49,082 bases of DNA from Chloroflexota bacterium. Lineage in GTDB: Bacteria > Chloroflexota > Limnocylindria > Limnocylindrales > CSP1-4. Below the pieces are notes generated by a model that worked only from the letters and a program-made list of their open reading frames with translations, was not told where the DNA came from and did no database searches. The stretch is taken from NCBI GenBank assembly GCA_025358515.1, contig JANYJG010000099.1, positions 1 to 49,082 of the forward strand, written 5' to 3'. A program made the position numbers and the translations under genes. Shown here piece after piece: positions 17,315-25,309 of this stretch; the first letter of the stretch is position 1; every line of letters begins with the position of its first letter.

Positions 17315-18079
17315 GCATAAGCGCAATACTTACCATTGCCTCACGCAAGGATGATTCCCGAGGGTGACTCCCTAGAGTCGTCGGCTCCTGCCCAGTCGGC
17401 GGTCCCGCTCGTCGGCCCCCCAACCGCCGGCCCCCGCCCGTCGGCGGCCCCGCCCGTCGGCGGCCCCAACCGTCGGCCCCCGCTCCGTTCGGCCCCCGTT
17501 CGGCGGGGAGCCCGCCCCGTCAGCAGCGAGCATGGCCCGGGGACCGCCTTCGCCAGCCCCGTTTCTTGTTCAATGCGCGCCAGCTGAGCGTGAGGCAAGC
17601 GGTTCCAGCGAAAACGCGTGGGCCCGCAAAATCGGGATGCCTCGCCTGCCTCGGGGGCGTCCGAAAGGCCCAATTTGCCCCGAATCTGACCCAATCGGCC
17701 TCGATGAGGCCGTCATCTCTGACCCCCGACCGTCCAGCCGCCAATCCTCGGGGAGCCTCCTTGCATAACGCTCACCTCACGCGCGATCAACAAGAACTGC
17801 CGGGTCCGCGAGAACTGTCGCGACGGCAAGAGCGGATGGCACGCGGAAAGCCGCGCCAGCGAATCCACCGAGCTCCGCCACCGCCGCCGGCCGCCGCTAC
17901 CCCCCCCGTGGCCTCGGCCGGTCAGTCGCCGGTCTCGTCGCCGGCCTCGTCGCCGGCCAGTCGCCGGCCAGTCGCCGGCCTCGTCGTCGGTCGGTCGCCG
18001 GTCTCGTCGCCGGTCAGTCGCCGGCCTCGTCGCCGGCCTCGTCGTCGGTCAGTCGCCGCTACGCCGCCCGAATCGCCGG
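17315..18079. other. Long low-complexity spacer between the MarR gene and fabF copy 2
   Basis: About 765 bp without a recognisable gene. The segment 17400-17515 is made of GTCGGC/GGCCCC-rich imperfect repeats. The middle (17600-17800) has lower GC and no recognised motif. The segment 17925-18079 is a VNTR-like tract that reaches into the fabF stop. Open frames on both strands here (17341-17694 minus, 17566-18102 plus) have compositions dictated by the repeats and match nothing I know. I see no RNA gene or convincing terminator. Confidence 0.6.
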
Positions 18080-18082
18080 TCA
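17925..18082. repeat. Degenerate minisatellite running through the fabF stop codon
   Basis: Imperfect 9-15 bp units built from GTCGCCGG joined by TCTC, CCTC, CCAG or TCAG. On the minus strand the units read GGCGACGAGGCC, GGCGACTGACC and GGCGACGAGACC. The fabF stop codon TGA is the TGA of one GGCGACTGACC-type unit, so the array touches the coding end. Confidence 0.75.
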
Positions 18083-19342
18083 GTCGCCGGTGTAATGCTT
18101 GAAGATGACCGCTGCGTTGTGGCCGCCCAGGCCGATGCTGTTCGAGAGGGCGTATCGGATGGGCGTCTTGACTGTCTCGGTGGCGACGTTGATGTTGCAA
18201 TCCGGATCGGGCTCGCGGTAGTTGAGCGTTCCGGGAACGGTCTGGTTGTACACCGACAGGATGGTCGCAAGACCCTCAAAGGAGCCGGCGGCGCCCATCA
18301 TGTGGCCCGTCATCGACTTGGTCGCGGAGATGAGGATGTCCGGGGTGTGGTCGCCGAACGCAGCCCAGATCGCCTCGCTTTCGCGCTTGTCGCCCAGCGG
18401 TGTGGAGGTGCCGTGGGGGTTGATCATGTCGATCTCGTCGCCCGGAACGTCGCGCCGCTCCAGGGCCATCTTCATGGCTCGGGCGGAACCCTCGCCGCCG
18501 TCGGCCGGGGCGATCATGTCGAAGCCGTCCGCCGCGGATCCATAGCCCACGACCTCGGCGTAAATGTGAGCCCCGCGAGCCTTGGCCAGGTCCAGGTCCT
18601 CGAGGATCAGGGCCGCACCGCCCTCGCCCAGAACGAACCCGTCGCGAGTTCGATCGAACGGCCGAGATACCGTGCTGATGGGCTCGCCGGGTCGGGGCGT
18701 GCCCATGCCGCGCATGTTGGTGAAGCCAATGTGGACCAGCTCCAGCAGCGGCGATTCGGCCGAACCGGCGATGACCGCGATGCAGTCGCCGCGTCGGATC
18801 GCCTCCGCTGCTTCGCCGATCGCCGTCGTGCCTGTTGAGCACGCAGACACAGGACAGAAATTGTGGCCCTTAGCGCCGGTCTCGATGGCGATCGTGCCTG
18901 AGCTGGCGTCGACTAACCCATTGGCGATGAAGAAGGGGCTGACCGATCGGGCGCCCTTGGCTTTCCAGAGATCCTGGTTGGAGATGAACAGCCCCTGACC
19001 GCCTCCGCCGGATCCGTAGATCACGCCGATGTCGTAGCGGTTCTCGTCGGTGATCTGCAGACCGGAGTCGGCGACCGCTTGCTTTGCCGATGCAACCGCG
19101 TAATGGACGGTCGTTTCGGTGCGACGGGCGTCCTTGAAGTTCATGTACTTGGTCACGTCGAAGTCGTGGACCTCGCCGCCGGCCTTGTGCTCGTAGGGTG
19201 CGGGATCGAAACGGGTGATCTCGCCGATGCCGCTTCTGCCCGCGACCAGGCTTTCCCAGACGGCGTCCTTATCGTTGCCGATGGGGCTTATGACGCCCAA
19301 TCCGGTGATGACTACGCGTCGGTTGTAGTCGGGTTTTCGCAC
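18080..19342 (-). CDS. fabF: Beta-ketoacyl-ACP synthase II (FabF), copy 2
   Basis: Second 3-ketoacyl-ACP synthase, 420 residues. The start is RRVVITGLGVISPIG; the catalytic Cys is in PVSACSTGTTAIGEAAEAI. The two His lie in INPHGTSTPLGD and SMTGHMMGAAGS, and the C-terminal motif is SIGLGGHNAAVIF. It begins with GTG at 19342 (MRKPDYN), with AGGAGG about 11 bases upstream. It follows fabD by 41 bp on the same strand, so the two are likely co-transcribed. It is clearly diverged from copy 1, so not a recent duplication. The last codons run into a repeat tract. Confidence 0.91.
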   Translation of the reverse strand: MRKPDYNRRVVITGLGVISPIGNDKDAVWESLVAGRSGIGEITRFDPAPYEHKAGGEVHDFDVTKYMNFKDARRTETTVHYAVASAKQAVADSGLQITDENRYDIGVIYGSGGGGQGLFISNQDLWKAKGARSVSPFFIANGLVDASSGTIAIETGAKGHNFCPVSACSTGTTAIGEAAEAIRRGDCIAVIAGSAESPLLELVHIGFTNMRGMGTPRPGEPISTVSRPFDRTRDGFVLGEGGAALILEDLDLAKARGAHIYAEVVGYGSAADGFDMIAPADGGEGSARAMKMALERRDVPGDEIDMINPHGTSTPLGDKRESEAIWAAFGDHTPDILISATKSMTGHMMGAAGSFEGLATILSVYNQTVPGTLNYREPDPDCNINVATETVKTPIRYALSNSIGLGGHNAAVIFKHYTGD

Positions 19343-19383
19343 GGGACGAGGTTCCTCCTGGGGCTGGGATTGGGACGTCGGAA

Positions 19384-20355
19384 TTAGTTGGCGGCCGAGA
19401 CTTCGAGGAAGGGCACGGCGAGACCGCCGGGCGCGGATGCGTCGTCGAGCGCAATCGGACTTACTTCTGGAGAGATGCGCCTGATCAAACCGGTCAGGAC
19501 TTTGCCCGAGCCGACCTCCACGAACGTCGTGACCCCCTGCGCTGTCATGCTCTGGACGGCGGCGACCCAGTCGACGCCACGGGTCAGGTGGGCAATGAGT
19601 TCGGCGCGAGCCTGGGCCGCGGTTGTGATTGGGCGGGCGTCGGCGTTGGCGATCAACGGCGTGCTGGGGTCTGCGAATTCGATCGGCTCGAGAATGCGAG
19701 CCATGCCTTCCGCCGCCTGGGCCATAAGCGCCGAATGGGCCGCGACCGAAACGGGGAGGACAATGCCGCGCCGCGCCCCCAGGTCCTTGGACCCGGCGAC
19801 AGCCGCCTCCACAGCGGCCCTGTCGCCCGAAATAACGACCTGGCCGGGCGAGTTCCGATTGGCAACGGTCAGGCTACCGTGCGGCGTGCCGAGAGCGAGC
19901 AGCTCGGGCAGGCGGGCCTCGTCCAAACCGATGATCGCGGCCATCGCGCCGGCTCGGCCCTGGCCGGATGCCTGCATCTGACGTCCTCGCTCGCGCACGA
20001 GTCGGACCGCGTCGCGGAGGGAAATAGATCCGGCCGCAACCAGGGCCGAGTACTGACCCATTGAATGGCCGGCCAGAAACACCGGCGTGGGGGCTTTCAG
20101 TCCGGCTGCCGCCCAGCGCTCGCGCAGCGCGGCCAGGAATGCGATCGAAACTGCGACCAGGGCAGGCTGGGCGTTGACCGTCAGATCGAGCTCCTCGGCC
20201 GGACCTTCGAATGCCAGCTTGCTTATAGGCTCACCGAGGGCTCGATCGGCTTCGGCAAGTACGGCTGCGGCTGCCGGGGATGACTCCGCCAGGGCCTTGC
20301 CCATGCCCACGGACTGGGACCCTTGGCCTGGGAAGACGAACGCAATTCGATCCAT
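19384..20355 (-). CDS. fabD: Malonyl-CoA:ACP transacylase
   Basis: FabD loads malonyl groups onto acyl carrier protein for fatty-acid elongation. The 323 residues begin IAFVFPGQGSQSVGMGKAL. The catalytic Ser is in AGHSMGQYSALVAAG, the family Arg is in LVRERGRQMQ, and the catalytic His is in SVAAHSALM. The C-terminal part shows EVGSGKVLTGLIRRI. Start ATG at 20355; the GGAG upstream is rather far (about 15 bases). Downstream fabF copy 2 follows at 41 bp. The usual fabH, fabG and acpP neighbours are absent from the window. Confidence 0.93.
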   Translation of the reverse strand: MDRIAFVFPGQGSQSVGMGKALAESSPAAAAVLAEADRALGEPISKLAFEGPAEELDLTVNAQPALVAVSIAFLAALRERWAAAGLKAPTPVFLAGHSMGQYSALVAAGSISLRDAVRLVRERGRQMQASGQGRAGAMAAIIGLDEARLPELLALGTPHGSLTVANRNSPGQVVISGDRAAVEAAVAGSKDLGARRGIVLPVSVAAHSALMAQAAEGMARILEPIEFADPSTPLIANADARPITTAAQARAELIAHLTRGVDWVAAVQSMTAQGVTTFVEVGSGKVLTGLIRRISPEVSPIALDDASAPGGLAVPFLEVSAAN

Positions 20356-20551
20356 GAGTCGGTGTCTGGTCTCCTTCGGCTCTTAGATCGCGTCTTCCAT
20401 AGACGTGACCGTTGGAGCCGGGATGGGTCGCGGGATGGTCTGCCGGAAGGCAGCCGGTCTTATGGAGGGAAGGTTATCGCCTCGCCACCGGCCACGAGAA
20501 GAAACGTATGCAGGTTTGCATGGATCCGGGATTCACCTGTACTCTGCCCTC

Positions 20552-21385
20552 GTGCCGCAGTTTCGACCCAAGCTTCCCAACCTGGGCCAGAGGCCCACTG
20601 GACAGGCCGCCGCGCCCGCTCCTGTGGCTGCGCCGCCGCCCGCTGTCACGAGCGACGCGGATCCTGCAACCGAACGGGCCACGTGGCGCGAGTCGCAGGC
20701 GGATGGGCGGCCGGGCGCAGGCTCGGGTGGGGCGGCGCCGATGAGCGAGCCGTTGCCGGCCAGGCAGGCCGGACCGGGCCTGCGGCTGTTGCGGGGCTCG
20801 CCTCGCCCGTTCCTGCATATGCCCTGGCTTACCGTCCCGAGTCGAGCGGCCGTCGAATCCGCCGCCAGGGAGTTGCTCTCGGCGCCGGTCGAGGCGGCTC
20901 GTCACCGCCTCCAGAACCCGCGAGAGATATCGGACCGCGTGGCCATGGGCCGAGCCATCTGGCGGGATCTGGTGATTGGGTTTGCGGCGCAGCTGGGTGA
21001 GTTGGGACTGGGTTTCACGCAACTGGCGGCGCTCTATGCCCTAGCGGACAGCGGCACGATGACGGTCGCGGATCTGGCGGACGCCCTGGGTCGTTCGCCG
21101 TCGGCGACGAGCCGGCTAGTCGACGGCCTGGTAGTCCGCCAGCTGCTCGAGCGCAGGCAGGACTCGGAAGATCGTCGCCAGCGGACGCTCGCCCTGACAG
21201 GACGAGGCCAGGCTTTGCTGGGAATCGTGGATCGGGCCCGCGCGGAGGAGTTCCTATCGATCGTGCGGCCGCTGCCAACCGCGGAACGAGCCCTCGTGGC
21301 TATGGGCGTGGCGGCGCTGTCGACGCACGCTATTTCCAGGCGCGGCCGATTGATCAAGCAGCGGCGAGTGAACCGGCGCGCTTAG
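20552..21385 (+). CDS. MarR-family transcriptional regulator with long N-terminal extension
   Basis: The C-terminal half is a winged-helix MarR domain: GFTQLAALYALADSGTMTVADLADALGRSPSATSRLVDGLVVRQLLERRQDSEDRRQRTLALTGRGQALL. About 140 mostly disordered Ala/Pro/Arg-rich residues precede it if translation starts at the GTG at 20552. That GTG follows TACTCT by six bases, suggesting a leaderless message. An ATG at 20741 is the main alternative and would remove 63 residues. The gene is divergent from fabD, so control of the fab genes is possible but not shown. Its stop lies in a 19-bp repeat. Confidence 0.76.
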   Translation: MPQFRPKLPNLGQRPTGQAAAPAPVAAPPPAVTSDADPATERATWRESQADGRPGAGSGGAAPMSEPLPARQAGPGLRLLRGSPRPFLHMPWLTVPSRAAVESAARELLSAPVEAARHRLQNPREISDRVAMGRAIWRDLVIGFAAQLGELGLGFTQLAALYALADSGTMTVADLADALGRSPSATSRLVDGLVVRQLLERRQDSEDRRQRTLALTGRGQALLGIVDRARAEEFLSIVRPLPTAERALVAMGVAALSTHAISRRGRLIKQRRVNRRA

Positions 21386-21438
21386 GAAGCCGACGATCTC
21401 TTAGGAAGCGGACGATCCCTCAGGAAGCGGCTGCGACC
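21382..21438. repeat. Three 19-bp direct repeats spanning two convergent stop codons
   Basis: Units TTAGGAAGCCGACGATCTC (21382), TTAGGAAGCGGACGATCCC (21401) and a weaker copy at 21420 lie head to tail. The first contains the stop of the MarR gene. The third contains the stop of the ACT-domain gene on the other strand. The whole 34-bp intergenic gap is repeat. Confidence 0.85.
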
Positions 21439-21836
21439 AGGGAGTGGACCGTAGGCAATCCCAGGATTTCGCGGGCCTTGGCTTCGTTATCGAGGGACAG
21501 CGACCACTCCGCCAGGCCCTCGCGACGGCCGATGACGCAGCAGCCCTTCAGGGTGACGCCGCCTTCGGCCAGCTTGTCGGTGAGGTCGCCCAGGGCGCAT
21601 GGGTTGTCCTCGATCTCAACGATCAACGTTGAACCGGCCGTAAAGGAGTAGCCCATGCCGCGCAGGACATCGCCGGTGGCCTTGTCATCGTCCGTGTAGA
21701 GCAGGGCACATGCCAGATCGCCGGCCGTGCTGCCCTGGATCTGGATTAGGTTTACGCCGCGCGCGCACAGCGCCTTGGCGAGGTGGGATAGTTCGCCAGG
21801 GCGATTCGGTAGCTGAACGACGAACGGCTGACCCAT
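21420..21836 (-). CDS. ACT-domain protein (small amino-acid-binding regulator)
   Basis: A 138-residue protein made of two ACT-like folds in tandem. The first begins FVVQLPNRPGELSHLAKALCARGVNLIQIQG and the second LIVEIEDNPCALGDLTDKLAEGGVTLKGCCVIG. ACT domains bind amino acids and usually regulate metabolic enzymes; stand-alone pairs like this have no assigned partner. The ATG at 21836 has GGGGAG five bases upstream. It is at the downstream end of a minus-strand block carrying ilvD and an M20 peptidase, separated from the latter by 209 bp. A link to branched-chain synthesis is only positional. Confidence 0.78.
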   Translation of the reverse strand: MGQPFVVQLPNRPGELSHLAKALCARGVNLIQIQGSTAGDLACALLYTDDDKATGDVLRGMGYSFTAGSTLIVEIEDNPCALGDLTDKLAEGGVTLKGCCVIGRREGLAEWSLSLDNEAKAREILGLPTVHSLVAAAS

Positions 21837-22045
21837 TGGTCTCCCCTGCGGCAGGCGTTGGCGACTGGATGTGCGCCTCGAGTGAAGGACTGGATCCGCC
21901 GCTCGGGGTGCCTGGACCAGTTGACGACCCTCAGCCGGCAAGCGGCATCAGGTTCTACGGGCATTCTTCGGGTGCGGGCCCATCGCGGCAAGGGCCGCAA
22001 GACCCGGCCGGACAGGGGCCAACGATCACTTAGGCGAAATTGCCG

Positions 22046-23455
22046 TCAGTCGCAGAAACGTGCCACGGCATCCCAGAGAACCGGCAGGCCGAACCGCAGC
22101 GCCGCCACGCTGACGCGCTCGTTGTCGGCGTGCATCAGGTTCAGGAGCCCCTCACCTCCGCCCAGCTTAAGCGGCGAGAAGCCGTAGGTTGGAACGCCGA
22201 TGCGGGCGAGGTGCTTGGCGTCCGTCGCGAACGGCGCCAGGAACGGCAGCGGCACGCCCTCCGGATCGTGGGCGCGCACGACTTCCTCAAGGAGCGGGTA
22301 CAGCGGGCCGTCCAGTGGCGCCTGAACCGGGTCGCCGAGTTGGGTACATTCGATATCCATGCGAGCCCACAGCTCTTCGCCGATGCGGCGCCGCAACTCG
22401 GCCCGCATCGCCGCCTCGTCCGTTCCCGGCAGGATCCGGCAGTCGATCTCGATCTCAGCGGTACCGGGGATGACGTTGTACTTGAGGCCGGCCCGGATGA
22501 TCCCGACGGACACCGTGTCGTGGACGATGGCCGAAATTGTGCGCGCCAGGACCGGGTCGCATAGGTCGTGTAGCGTGGCCTCGATGCGGGGCGGCTGGCC
22601 GCTTGCGAGTCCCATGAGGGCGGCCGTCGCTCTGGCGGTCAGATGCGGCAGGGCTCGCGCGATCGACACTTTGACCGCCTCGGTGAGGCGGGCCGGACCG
22701 GGCTCGGACAGGCGAGTCACGATCTGGGCGGCCAGGACGGCGGCGTTGTCCGGTGTCGGGACGGAGCCGTGGCCCCAGCGTCCCTTGACGTGGAGCCGGT
22801 ATACGACGAAACCTTTCTCCGCGACCTGGATCGGGTAGAAGCGGATGCCGCCGTAGGTCATCGAAATTCCGCCGGCCTCGTTGAGGGCGCCGGCGGCCTT
22901 CAACCAATCCGGATGCTCGTTTACGATCCAGTTGGCGCCGTGCCAGCCGCCTGCTTCCTCGTCCGCGGAGGAGCAGAAAATGACATCCCGGCGCAGACCT
23001 GGGATCGGGTCGGTGGCCGGGTCGCGGCCTGCTGCGCGCGCGGCTCGGGCGAGGCGGCGCATGACCTGGACTTCCATCGCGACCATGCCCTTCATGTCCA
23101 GGGCGCCCCGACCCCAGACATAGCCGTCAACCAGCTCACCGCCGAACGGGTCGTGGGTCCAGCCGGCCGGATCGGCGGGCACGACGTCGAGATGCGAGAT
23201 GAGCAGGAGGGGATCGCCGCCGGTGCCGTCGCCGCGTACGCGGGCCACGATCGACCCGCGGCCCGGGGACGGCTCCACTACCGTGGGCCGAAGGCCTTCA
23301 TCGGTGAGTACTTGTTCCAGGTAGCGAGCCGCGAGGATCTCGTCGCCGGGCGGGTTGACGGTCTTGAGTCGGATCAGCGCCCGCAGCAACTCAACGAGCT
23401 CGTCGAGTTCACGGTCGTCCATCTCGCCTGCAGGTGGTTCGATCGGTCCGCTCAT
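22046..23455 (-). CDS. M20-family zinc peptidase/deacylase
   Basis: A 469-residue member of the M20/ArgE/DapE/CPG2 family, hydrolysing an amide bond in an N-acyl amino acid or dipeptide. Metal-binding and catalytic motifs are in order: SHLDVVPAD, GRGALDMKG, SADEEAGG and, near the C-terminus, HADNERV. The lid/dimer domain lies between, with KGRWGHGS. Start ATG at 23455. It follows ilvD by only 16 bp, so co-transcription is likely. The substrate cannot be inferred, though the neighbourhood is amino-acid synthesis. Confidence 0.88.
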   Translation of the reverse strand: MSGPIEPPAGEMDDRELDELVELLRALIRLKTVNPPGDEILAARYLEQVLTDEGLRPTVVEPSPGRGSIVARVRGDGTGGDPLLLISHLDVVPADPAGWTHDPFGGELVDGYVWGRGALDMKGMVAMEVQVMRRLARAARAAGRDPATDPIPGLRRDVIFCSSADEEAGGWHGANWIVNEHPDWLKAAGALNEAGGISMTYGGIRFYPIQVAEKGFVVYRLHVKGRWGHGSVPTPDNAAVLAAQIVTRLSEPGPARLTEAVKVSIARALPHLTARATAALMGLASGQPPRIEATLHDLCDPVLARTISAIVHDTVSVGIIRAGLKYNVIPGTAEIEIDCRILPGTDEAAMRAELRRRIGEELWARMDIECTQLGDPVQAPLDGPLYPLLEEVVRAHDPEGVPLPFLAPFATDAKHLARIGVPTYGFSPLKLGGGEGLLNLMHADNERVSVAALRFGLPVLWDAVARFCD

Positions 23456-23471
23456 CAGGATGTCCGGCCCC

Positions 23472-25226
23472 CTAACGGGTCGAGCGCGCGAGTTGCTCGG
23501 CCAGGCGATCGCCGGTCGTGACGGCGCCCTTTGAGGCGGACGAGACCAGGGCCGCGTACTTGGCCATGACGCCGCTTGTGTAGCGCGGCGCCGGGGCGGA
23601 CCAGCGGGCGCGTCTTTCGGCCAGGACGGCGGCAGGAACGTTTATGTCGAGGGCATGGCGATCGACATCGATGATGATTTCGTCGCCCTCCTCGACCAGC
23701 GCGATTGGGCCGCCCATGACCGCTTCCGGCGCTACGTGCCCGATCATCAGGCCGTGGGTGCCGCCGGAGAAGCGGCCGTCCGTGAGCAGTGCAACGGAGT
23801 CGCCCAGGCCGACGCCGACGAGGGCCGCGGTAACCGACAGCATCTCCTGCATGCCGGGTCCGCCGACCGGACCTTCGTAGCGGATGACGATGGCGTCGCC
23901 GGGCTTGATATCACCGCTTCGGACCGCGGCGTAGCAGGCGTTTTCGTTCTCGAAGACGCGAGCTGGGCCGGCGAAATGGCGTCGTTCGTGACCGGCCAGC
24001 TTGATCACGCAGCCGTCCGGAGCGAGGCTGCCGTGGAGGATCGTTAGGCCTCCGGTCGCCTTCAGCGGCGCGTCGATCGATACGACCACCTTCTGATCGA
24101 CCGTCTCGACAACCGCGGCCGCCGCCGAGGCAATCGTGCCGCCGTCGACGTTGGGGGTCGAGCCGTCGATCAAGCTCTTCTTGAGGAGCTCGCGCGTGAT
24201 GAGGCTGAGGCCGCCGGCATCGAACAAGTCGGACGCGGCGTATCGTCCGCCGGGCACGAGGTCGCCCACGATCGGCGTTCGGTCGGCGATCTCGCCGAAC
24301 TCGTCGATTTCGAGCGGGATGCCGAACTCGTGGGCGATCGCCAGGAGGTGCAGAACGGCGTTGGTCGAGCCGCCCGTTGCGGCCACGCAGGCGATAGCAT
24401 TTTCGATCGACCTGCGGGTAACGAATTCCTTGGGTCGGACGTCGCGCCGGACCAGGTCCATGACGATCTCGCCGCAGCGGTGTGAGGCCTCGTCCTTGGC
24501 CGGATCCTGAGCCGGGATACCGTTCAGACCTGCCGGCGAGAGGCCCAGGATTTCGAGCACCATCGACATCGTGTTGGCCGTGTACTGGCCACCGCACGCG
24601 CCGGCGCCGGGGCAGCTGACGGACTCGATCTCGTATAGCTCCTCGGCCGACATCTTGCCGGCCCGGAATGCGCCGATCGCCTCGAAGATGGTCACGATCG
24701 TGGCGTTGCGCTTGCCCTTGTACACGCCCGGATAGATCGTGCCGTTGTAAAGCACCAGCCCCGGGATATCGAGCCGGCCGAGGGCGATGATGGCTCCCGG
24801 GATCGTTTTGTCGCAGCCGACGAGGCAGACCAGGCCGTCGAAGAGGTGGCCCCGCGCGCACAGCTCGATCGAGTCCGCGATCACCTCGCGGCTGATCAGG
24901 CTGGCCTTCATCCCCTCCGTGCCCATGGTAGTGCCGTCCGACACGGCGATCGTGTTGAACTCCATGGGCGTGCCGCCCGCGGCTCGAATCCCCGCCTTGA
25001 CGTGCTCGGCCAGTCGGCGCTGGTTGTAGTTGCACGGCATGGTCTCGATCCAGGTCGTGGCCACGCCGATGATCGGCCGCGCCAGGTCGGCGTCGGTGAA
25101 GCCGATGGCCTTGAGCATGCCGCGCGCCGCCGCTCGGTCCGGGCCGTCGGTCAGAGCCGCACTGTGGCGCTTGGCCGGATCGCTCGGCACGTCGTAGGGA
25201 AGAGGGCGAGGGGCGTCATTCGACAT
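23472..25226 (-). CDS. ilvD: Dihydroxy-acid dehydratase
   Basis: IlvD removes water from dihydroxy-isovalerate and dihydroxy-methylvalerate, the third common step of valine and isoleucine synthesis. The 584 residues show the Fe-S cluster cysteines in VGCDKTIPG and [16 protein letters not shown], the [14 protein letters not shown] block, and the C-terminal [20 protein letters not shown]. Length and motifs are those of the family. Start ATG at 25226 with GGAG seven bases upstream. It is on the strand opposite to ilvBNC 14 kb away. The M20 peptidase gene follows closely. Confidence 0.95.
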   Translation of the reverse strand: MSNDAPRPLPYDVPSDPAKRHSAALTDGPDRAAARGMLKAIGFTDADLARPIIGVATTWIETMPCNYNQRRLAEHVKAGIRAAGGTPMEFNTIAVSDGTTMGTEGMKASLISREVIADSIELCARGHLFDGLVCLVGCDKTIPGAIIALGRLDIPGLVLYNGTIYPGVYKGKRNATIVTIFEAIGAFRAGKMSAEELYEIESVSCPGAGACGGQYTANTMSMVLEILGLSPAGLNGIPAQDPAKDEASHRCGEIVMDLVRRDVRPKEFVTRRSIENAIACVAATGGSTNAVLHLLAIAHEFGIPLEIDEFGEIADRTPIVGDLVPGGRYAASDLFDAGGLSLITRELLKKSLIDGSTPNVDGGTIASAAAAVVETVDQKVVVSIDAPLKATGGLTILHGSLAPDGCVIKLAGHERRHFAGPARVFENENACYAAVRSGDIKPGDAIVIRYEGPVGGPGMQEMLSVTAALVGVGLGDSVALLTDGRFSGGTHGLMIGHVAPEAVMGGPIALVEEGDEIIIDVDRHALDINVPAAVLAERRARWSAPAPRYTSGVMAKYAALVSSASKGAVTTGDRLAEQLARSTR

Positions 25227-25309
25227 GGTTCATCTCCGCGGGAATGGGCGAGCTTTTGGCGTCGGCGACAAGTTTAGGGCCTCCGGCCGGCCCGCGAGAG
25301 GTGGCCGCC

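Noticed and set aside
17341-17694. Minus-strand open frame between the MarR gene and fabF copy 2
   Set aside because: Much of it is GTCGGC/GGCCCC repeat, no family features, no ribosome site.
17566-18102. Plus-strand open frame ending in the fabF repeat tract
   Set aside because: The Ser/Pro/Arg tail is dictated by the repeat, and it would overlap the fabF end on the other strand.
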